Assembly (NCBI GenBank): GCA_949295755.1
Contig: CASFMG010000116.1
Coordinates: 1-11,341, forward strand
DNA from: an uncultured Christensenella sp.
Lineage (GTDB): Bacteria; Bacillota; Clostridia; Christensenellales; UBA1242
DNA: 11,341 nt
Direction of reading: 5' to 3'
Shown here: in pieces, positions 8,195 to 11,341 of the stretch
Position numbering within the stretch: position 1 is the stretch's first letter
Layout: every line of letters begins with the position of its first letter
Translations under genes and position numbers: made by a program
The notes under the pieces: generated by a model
Databases searched by the model: none
Seen by the model: the letters and a program-made list of their open reading frames with translations, nothing else
Told to the model about the DNA's origin: nothing

Positions 8195-8356
8195 GTCTTT
8201 GCAACGACAAAGACTAGCTAACCATATTTGTAAATAGGGCACTCTATTATGCCGTTTGTGTATGTTAGCGAGTTATTTATATTATGGTTATCGCTAGTTT
8301 TTACTTTTGAAGTGGTGGACTGTAAACATAGATTATAAAATCTTTTTACTCCACTT
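8195..8356 (-). repeat. Chain of hairpins overlapping the 3' end of the YgjV-like gene
   Basis: Three successive stem-loops precede the terminator on the - strand. (1) GTGGA/TCCAC (8315-8319 with 8350-8354), TAAA/TTTA and AGATT/AATCT stack into one stem with small interruptions. (2) ACTAGCTAACCATA (8213-8226) pairs with TATGGTTA-TC-GCTAGT (8283-8298), 14 bp with a 2-nt bulge. It is extended inward by TAAATA/TATTTA (8231-8236 with 8274-8279) and encloses GGCA/TGCC (8238-8241 with 8250-8253). (3) GTCTTTG/CAAAGAC is at 8195-8201 with 8208-8214. The TAG stop at 8218-8220 lies within stem 2. It could be a structured 3' UTR, a small RNA or a palindromic mobile element; the class is not recognised. 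Confidence 0.55.
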
Positions 8357-8925
8357 AAAAGAATTGATTTTTTTAGTGTTGCACTAATATTTTTGCCACA
8401 ATATTTTTTTCTAGATTTAATAAAATCAATAATAACTAAACTAAGCAAACATATTGATTCTATACCGTCTTCCAAAGCATTGGCATATGCCATAACCACA
8501 ATGTCATACATTACAAGCAATGAGTTTGCAACTAAATACACAAACCTAATCTTTTTTATATCTTCATAATACAGTGCTAAAGTGTAGAGAATATAAGTGA
8601 ATATAGGAATAGTATCCCACATTGTACTAAAATCTAAACAACCAACAACTATAAATGAAACGATAAATAAAAAAGCAATAGGTTTTGGCAATTGTTTTTG
8701 TGTTTTATCATAATGTAACACAAAAAGATACTGACCACATGATAAAAATGTGATAAGTCCCGCACCCCATGAATTAACAAATATGAAAGTTAATCCATAA
8801 ATTATGTCTCCCATAAGTCCTAAAACTAAAAATGTTTTTTTGTTTTTTACTAAGTAGGAAACACATAAAAGTACTGTCGCTGTCATGCCGAAAAGTTGAG
8901 TAAAAATAAAATTGACATTTGACAT
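8218..8925 (-). CDS. YgjV-like multi-pass membrane protein with an unusual C-terminal tail
   Basis: Resembles the YgjV family of small inner-membrane proteins of unknown function. From the ATG at 8923-8925 (MSNVNFIFTQLFGM) there are about seven hydrophobic segments up to DFIKSRKKY near residue 180, close to the usual family length. The pattern GMTATVLLCVSYLVKNKK...GLTFIFVNSWGAGL fits the family's first hairpin. An upstream in-frame ATG at 9009 would add 28 polar residues, but the conserved part begins at 8925. AAAGGA sits 16 nt before it, longer than ideal, so the start is uncertain. The last ~55 residues (from about KKYCGKN on, rich in Asn, Ser and Thr) do not look like part of the membrane fold. 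They are encoded by the hairpin-rich DNA at 8195-8356, suggesting an acquired or read-through tail. It is transcribed alone, toward the terminator at 8159-8189. Confidence 0.72.
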   Translation of the reverse strand: MSNVNFIFTQLFGMTATVLLCVSYLVKNKKTFLVLGLMGDIIYGLTFIFVNSWGAGLITFLSCGQYLFVLHYDKTQKQLPKPIAFLFIVSFIVVGCLDFSTMWDTIPIFTYILYTLALYYEDIKKIRFVYLVANSLLVMYDIVVMAYANALEDGIESICLLSLVIIDFIKSRKKYCGKNISATLKKSILLSGVKRFYNLCLQSTTSKVKTSDNHNINNSLTYTNGIIECPIYKYG

Positions 8926-9092
8926 AAAAATGATAAAAAAATCCTTTGAATCGCCAAAAGTTTTTTGCCTTGTTACCATAGATTGATTGTTTAATCTTTT
9001 ATTAAGCATGCCATTGCGTTTATAGAAAAAACTCCCACATTGTAAACAAGAACTCTTGACTTAGATTTCTTATGAAAAGTGCGTCATAAGAT

Positions 9093-9230
9093 ATACCAGG
9101 ACCCGTGATAATGTTTTAGCCACAAATGACGTTTAAACTCGCAACTAGCCAGCGAGATAAGTTTTTTGCAACACCAACGCTTTATGGCACTTATAACAGT
9201 CCAAAAACACTATAAATCTATGCCTGATAC
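9093..9230 (-). ncRNA. Candidate structured noncoding RNA with a long rod-like fold (6S-RNA-like shape)
   Basis: Beginning at G9230, seven nt after a -10 hexamer, the - strand folds by hand into one long arm. The closing stem is GUAUCAGG (9230-9223) with CCUGGUAU (9100-9093). Next is AUAGUG (9213-9208) with CAUUAU (9113-9108), then an asymmetric open bubble (19 and 5 nt). Beyond it GCCAUAAA (9188-9181) pairs with UUUGUGGC (9126-9119), GCGUU (9180-9176) with AACGU (9133-9129), and an apical CUCGC/GCGAG hairpin sits at 9156-9138. A closing stem, central bubble and terminal arm are the layout of 6S RNA, the RNA-polymerase-binding regulator, but I recognise no 6S-specific sequence. The 3' end is undefined: a CUUAUGA/UCAUAAG hairpin follows (9092-9071) without a U-run. 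Alternatives are a long 5' leader of the YgjV-like gene or an unknown regulatory RNA. Confidence 0.42.
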
Positions 9231-9236
9231 AATAAT

Positions 9237-9265
9237 AGTATATCATATTTGGTAAAAATATGCAA
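9237..9265 (-). promoter_or_regulatory. Sigma-A-type promoter for the structured RNA / YgjV-like transcript
   Basis: On the - strand, TTGCAT (9265-9260), a 17-nt spacer and TATACT (9242-9237, five of six to TATAAT) lie just after the sigF terminator. Initiation would fall near 9230, the first base of the closing stem of the structured RNA. The -35 matches the consensus only in its TTG. Confidence 0.55.
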
Positions 9266-9278
9266 CTTTCATATAAGC

Positions 9279-9310
9279 AAAAAAAATAGTTCCTTTAAAG
9301 AACTATTTTT
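9279..9310 (-). terminator. Rho-independent terminator of the spoIIA operon
   Basis: An 11-bp perfect stem, AAAAATAGTTC (9282-9292) with GAACTATTTTT (9300-9310), has a 7-nt loop. On the - strand it is followed by a run of eight T. It begins two bases after the sigF stop and ends the operon, so no spoVA genes can be co-transcribed with it. Confidence 0.88.
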
Positions 9311-9312
9311 AT

Positions 9313-10038
9313 CTACATTGTTGACAGTTTATCTCTAATTTTTTCTAAAACTTTGTTTTCAAGTCGAGAAACTTGAACTTGACTAACTCCTAAAACTTTT
9401 GCTATTTCACTTTGAGTTTTATCTCTAAAAAAACGAAGTAGTATTATTTTTTTATCTCTTTTGTCAAGCGATTTTAATGTTTCTTTTAAAAGTATATTAT
9501 CAATTAAATCTTCGTGTGAATTATCAGGATTAAGTCTGTCTATCAAAAGCAGACTTTTTGAATCATCTTCAAAGGGTGTATAAATTGATATCGGCATTAT
9601 AGCAGAGTCCATTATAAACATTACTTCACTTTCGTCAATATCGAAATGTTTTGCAATTTCGTTTGGGGTTGGTTTTCTAAAATTTTGTTTGTTAAATTCT
9701 TCAATAAATTTTTTTATTTTCAAATTAAAGGTTTTTATTGTTCTTGATACTTTTATTGCTCCGTCATCTCGCATAAATCTTTTGATTTCACCTATAACCA
9801 TAGGTACAACATAAGTTGAAAACTTAACATTAAATTTCTCATCAAAATTATTTATTGCTTTTAGTAATCCTATTGTTCCTATTTGATATAAATCATCATA
9901 TTCTATACCTTTATGCAAAAATCTTTTAATCAAACTTTTAATAAGGGGAGAGTTTTCTTTAAAAATAATGGTTTTAGCATCTTCATCGCCATTTTTTGCT
10001 TTTTTAATTAACTCCAAAGTTTTTTCTTGGTCGAGCAC
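9313..10038 (-). CDS. sigF: RNA polymerase sporulation sigma factor SigF
   Basis: First compartment-specific sigma factor of sporulation; it directs forespore transcription after asymmetric division and is held inactive by SpoIIAB. The 241-aa protein has sigma-70 region 2 at about 25-97 (GIEYDDLYQIGTIGLLKAI, then FNVKFSTYVVPMVIGEIKRF and the MRDDGAIKVSR stretch). Region 3 is at about 105-160. Region 4 at about 185-240 carries the HTH QSEIAKVLGVSQVQVSRLE. The sequence just after region 2 and the spoIIA context fit SigF; SigG is the closest relative but is not normally encoded behind spoIIAB. It starts with GTG (10036-10038) overlapping the spoIIAB stop as TAGTG. Only a weak GGTGA lies upstream, so translation probably depends on coupling. 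Regulation is by the SpoIIAA/SpoIIAB partner switch encoded upstream. Confidence 0.95.
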   Translation of the reverse strand: MLDQEKTLELIKKAKNGDEDAKTIIFKENSPLIKSLIKRFLHKGIEYDDLYQIGTIGLLKAINNFDEKFNVKFSTYVVPMVIGEIKRFMRDDGAIKVSRTIKTFNLKIKKFIEEFNKQNFRKPTPNEIAKHFDIDESEVMFIMDSAIMPISIYTPFEDDSKSLLLIDRLNPDNSHEDLIDNILLKETLKSLDKRDKKIILLRFFRDKTQSEIAKVLGVSQVQVSRLENKVLEKIRDKLSTM

Positions 10039-10487
10039 TATTCACCAACTGCAATATTATTTTGCTTTTTAAAAAATTTTTGCATTTTTACGATTAAACC
10101 TTTATTTACATTATTTTTTAATTCCAAGTTATCCATAAAACTTTCCATAACGGCAAACCCCATACCACTGCGTTCTTCGTTTGGTTTTGATGTATAAAAA
10201 GGCTCTTTTGCTTTTTCAAAGTCTTCTATTCCAATACCATTATCAATTATTTCTATATCTACGCTATTGTCATAAAGTTTAACCTTTATGCAAACATTTC
10301 CAGGTATACTTGGATATGCGTGCACAACACAATTTGTAACAGCCTCAGATACTGCTGTTTTTATATCAGTTATTTCGTCTAAACTAGGGTTGGCTTGAAC
10401 ACAAAATGCCGCCACACAAGATCTTGCAAATCCTTCATTTATTGATAGTGCTTTAAAATTTAACTCCATTTCATTTAATAATTTCAT
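10038..10487 (-). CDS. spoIIAB: SpoIIAB, anti-sigma-F factor and serine kinase
   Basis: GHKL-fold protein that binds SigF in its ATP form, and phosphorylates SpoIIAA to keep it inactive. At 149 aa it is the usual size. The N-box SEAVTNCVVHAY has E48 and N52, matching the catalytic Glu and Mg-binding Asn. DNGIGI at 82-87 is the G1 box, and ERSGMGF at 105-111 is the glycine-rich ATP lid. R22 in NEGFARSCVAAF corresponds to the conserved Arg used to contact SigF and SpoIIAA. AAAGGAG, overlapping the spoIIAA stop, is the ribosome-binding site for the ATG at 10487. Middle gene of the spoIIA operon, with an 11-nt gap before it and a 1-nt overlap with sigF after it. Confidence 0.96.
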   Translation of the reverse strand: MKLLNEMELNFKALSINEGFARSCVAAFCVQANPSLDEITDIKTAVSEAVTNCVVHAYPSIPGNVCIKVKLYDNSVDIEIIDNGIGIEDFEKAKEPFYTSKPNEERSGMGFAVMESFMDNLELKNNVNKGLIVKMQKFFKKQNNIAVGE

Positions 10488-10498
10488 TATTTTCTCCT

Positions 10499-10807
10499 TT
10501 ATGATATTTTTGGCATAATTTCATATAAGCCCGTCATTTTAAATATTCTTTCTGCGTGTGTTGATGGATTACATATAAAAATAGGAATTTGTTTGTCTTT
10601 CATTCTTTTATATCTTCCAATTAAAACGCCAATACCTGTGCTGTCCATAAAATCAAGTTCAGACAAGTCAATTATAATTTGTTTAAATTTGGGCATATCA
10701 AAAATCTCATCAAGACTAATTCTTGCGTGATACGCCGAGTGTTCATCTAATTCGCCACTTAAAACAACATATAAAGTGTTTTCATAAACTCTATGTTTAA
10801 TTTGCAT
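10499..10807 (-). CDS. spoIIAA: SpoIIAA, anti-sigma-F factor antagonist
   Basis: STAS-domain protein that, when unphosphorylated, pulls SpoIIAB off SigF. SpoIIAB phosphorylates it and the SpoIIE phosphatase reactivates it. The 102-aa protein is one STAS domain: early strand LYVVLSGELDEHSAY, then IIIDLSELDFMDSTGIGVLIGRYKRM. Ser56 in MDSTG aligns with the phosphorylated Ser58 of B. subtilis. The C-terminal helix has RIFKMTGLYEIM. It is shorter than the B. subtilis protein (about 117 aa) only at the C-terminal tail. Translation starts at the ATG at 10807 with a strong AAGGAGG eight bases upstream. First gene of the operon; Spo0A-box-like and palindromic sites lie upstream. Confidence 0.95.
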   Translation of the reverse strand: MQIKHRVYENTLYVVLSGELDEHSAYHARISLDEIFDMPKFKQIIIDLSELDFMDSTGIGVLIGRYKRMKDKQIPIFICNPSTHAERIFKMTGLYEIMPKIS

Positions 10808-10827
10808 CCTTTGTGCCTCCTTGAAAA

Positions 10828-10840
10828 AAGTGTAACACTT
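10828..10840. promoter_or_regulatory. 13-bp palindrome in the spoIIA leader
   Basis: AAGTGT-A-ACACTT is a perfect dyad with 6-bp arms, 21 bases upstream of the spoIIAA start and 6 bases from its Shine-Dalgarno. It could be a repressor operator or a small leader hairpin (AAGUG/CACUU with a 3-nt loop). No binding protein can be named from sequence. Confidence 0.3.
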
Positions 10841-10869
10841 ATATAAACAAAAAAATTAAATAAGAAAGT

Positions 10870-10883
10870 AGTATAATGTCGAA
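10870..10883 (-). promoter_or_regulatory. Candidate Spo0A-box promoter of the spoIIA operon
   Basis: On the - strand a -10-like TATACT (10875-10870) lies about 63 nt upstream of spoIIAA with no recognisable -35 at 16-18 nt spacing. One base further upstream is TGTCGAA (10877-10883, + strand orientation), an exact match to the core of the Spo0A box (TGTCGAA). Spo0A activation of spoIIA is known in B. subtilis. Here the box is unusually close to the -10, and no sigma-H hexamers were found. Confidence 0.45.
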
Positions 10884-11047
10884 TTATTAGATAATTGTTA
10901 TAAGCACAAAGATAAAAAATAAACATTACAAATTTTTATGAATACAATAAAATAAATAAATTTTAAAGGTGGGTAAGTAATGTAAAATATTTTATAATAA
11001 CTTAAATTTTTTTTATAAAATTGTTTTAAAATATTTAAAAAAAACAC

Positions 11048-11076
11048 TTGACAACAAAATGTATTTATAATAATAT
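11048..11076 (+). promoter_or_regulatory. Sigma-A promoter of the tRNA cluster
   Basis: Perfect -35 TTGACA (11048-11053), 17-nt spacer, and -10 TAATAT (11071-11076). Initiation would be near 11083, about 13 nt before the first tRNA. An A/T-only stretch directly upstream (about 11024-11045) could act as an UP element, as is typical for stable-RNA promoters. Confidence 0.85.
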
Positions 11077-11095
11077 TGTTAATGTCGCAAGGTCA

Positions 11096-11171
11096 CGGGG
11101 TGTAGCGCAGTTGGTAGCGCACGTGGTTTGGGACCATGGGGCCGGGAGTTCGAGTCTCTTCACCCCGACCA
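11096..11171 (+). tRNA. tRNA-Pro (anticodon UGG)
   Basis: Complete cloverleaf: acceptor CGGGGTG/CACCCCG, D-stem GCGC/GCGC, anticodon stem CGTGG/CCATG with loop TTTGGGA (anticodon TGG). The T-arm is GGGAG/CTCTT with TTCGAGT (two G-U pairs). Discriminator A and an encoded CCA follow. U34 with G37 is typical for tRNA-Pro(UGG), which can read all four proline codons. Confidence 0.97.
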
Positions 11172-11181
11172 TAAAAAACAA

Positions 11182-11258
11182 GGGTCTTTAGCTCAGTTGG
11201 TTAGAGCAACCGGCTCATAACCGGTCGGTCCGGGGTTCGAGTCCCTGAAGACCCACCA
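11182..11258 (+). tRNA. tRNA with CAU anticodon: elongator Met or lysidine-modified Ile2
   Basis: Acceptor GGGTCTT/AAGACCC, D-stem GCTC/GAGC, anticodon stem ACCGG/CCGGT with loop CTCATAA, T-stem CGGGG/CCCTG, encoded CCA. The paired 1-72 position and absence of the three G-C pairs in the anticodon stem exclude initiator tRNA. The body resembles the CAU tRNAs beginning GGACCUUUAGCUCAG in Firmicutes. I cannot decide between elongator Met and tRNA-Ile2, which TilS converts to read AUA. Confidence 0.93.
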
Positions 11259-11278
11259 AATACCTAGACAAACTTATT

Positions 11279-11341
11279 GGTTCGGTAGTTCAGTTGGTTA
11301 GAACGCTAGCCTGTCACGCTAGAGGTCGTGGGTTCGAACCC
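11279..11341 (+). tRNA. tRNA-Asp (anticodon GUC), cut by the window end
   Basis: Acceptor 5' strand GGTTCGG, D-stem GTTC/GAAC, anticodon stem CTAGC/GCTAG with loop CTGTCAC (anticodon GTC), and T-arm GTGGG TTCGAAC CC. The sequence ends within the T-stem 3' strand; the acceptor 3' half and CCA are outside. Third gene of the tRNA operon, 20 nt after the CAU tRNA. Confidence 0.95.

Noticed and set aside
8159..8356. tracrRNA or CRISPR-associated RNA, prompted by the hairpins ending in a terminator
   Set aside because: No repeat array, no Cas or IscB/TnpB-like protein, and no anti-repeat partner in the window.
8926..9009. N-terminal extension of the YgjV-like protein from the ATG at 9009
   Set aside because: The added 28 residues are polar, have no ribosome-binding site at useful distance, and precede the normal family N-terminus.
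9093..9230. T-box, purine, TPP, cobalamin, c-di-GMP or other known riboswitch; SRP RNA; tmRNA
   Set aside because: None of the hallmark conserved sequences of these classes is present on either strand.
11083..11090. TGTCGCAA near the tRNA transcription start as a second Spo0A box
   Set aside because: One mismatch to the core, downstream of a strong constitutive-type promoter, and no reason for Spo0A control of tRNAs.

Overview
The window is about 70% A+T apart from the tRNA genes. It carries a complete spoIIA (SpoIIAA-SpoIIAB-SigF) operon and a Clostridia-type miaB-mutS-mutL-miaA-ynbB cluster. This points to an endospore-forming (or ancestrally spore-forming) low-GC Bacillota, most likely Clostridia. 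An uncultured gut lineage is plausible, but that is inference. TGG encodes Trp and ordinary TAA/TAG stops end the genes, so the standard code applies.

Positions 1-7655 (+ strand) form one tightly packed operon: the 3' part of miaB, then mutS, mutL, miaA and a PLP-dependent YnbB/methionine gamma-lyase-family gene. Junctions are TAATG overlaps, a 12-nt gap or an 8-nt overlap, so translation is probably coupled. MutS and MutL are the mismatch-repair pair; MutL has the C-terminal endonuclease motifs of MutH-less bacteria. MiaA and MiaB act in sequence to make ms2i6A37 in tRNA. Two departures stand out: MiaB ends before any TRAM domain, and hfq, which often sits between miaA and ynbB in Clostridia, is absent.

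Positions 7652-9312 are the accessory part. A small XRE-type HTH gene (- strand) overlaps the end of ynbB tail to tail, and its coding sequence contains a nested hairpin with a T-run that could terminate the operon. Next come about 350 nt with only a decayed reading frame and a bidirectional terminator. Then comes a YgjV-like multi-pass membrane protein (- strand), whose unusual C-terminal tail coincides with a chain of strong hairpins. Upstream of it lie about 390 nt without a convincing gene. There a sigma-A-like promoter precedes a sequence that folds by hand into a long rod, a candidate noncoding RNA whose shape recalls 6S RNA.

Positions 9279-10883 (- strand) hold spoIIAA-spoIIAB-sigF, the anti-anti-sigma / anti-sigma / sigma-F switch for forespore gene expression, with a terminator just after sigF. 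Its upstream region has a -10-like hexamer next to an exact Spo0A-box core, plus a palindrome near the ribosome-binding site.

Positions 11048-11341 (+ strand) are a tRNA operon with a good sigma-A promoter: tRNA-Pro(UGG), a CAU tRNA (elongator Met or Ile2) and tRNA-Asp(GUC), the last cut by the window edge.
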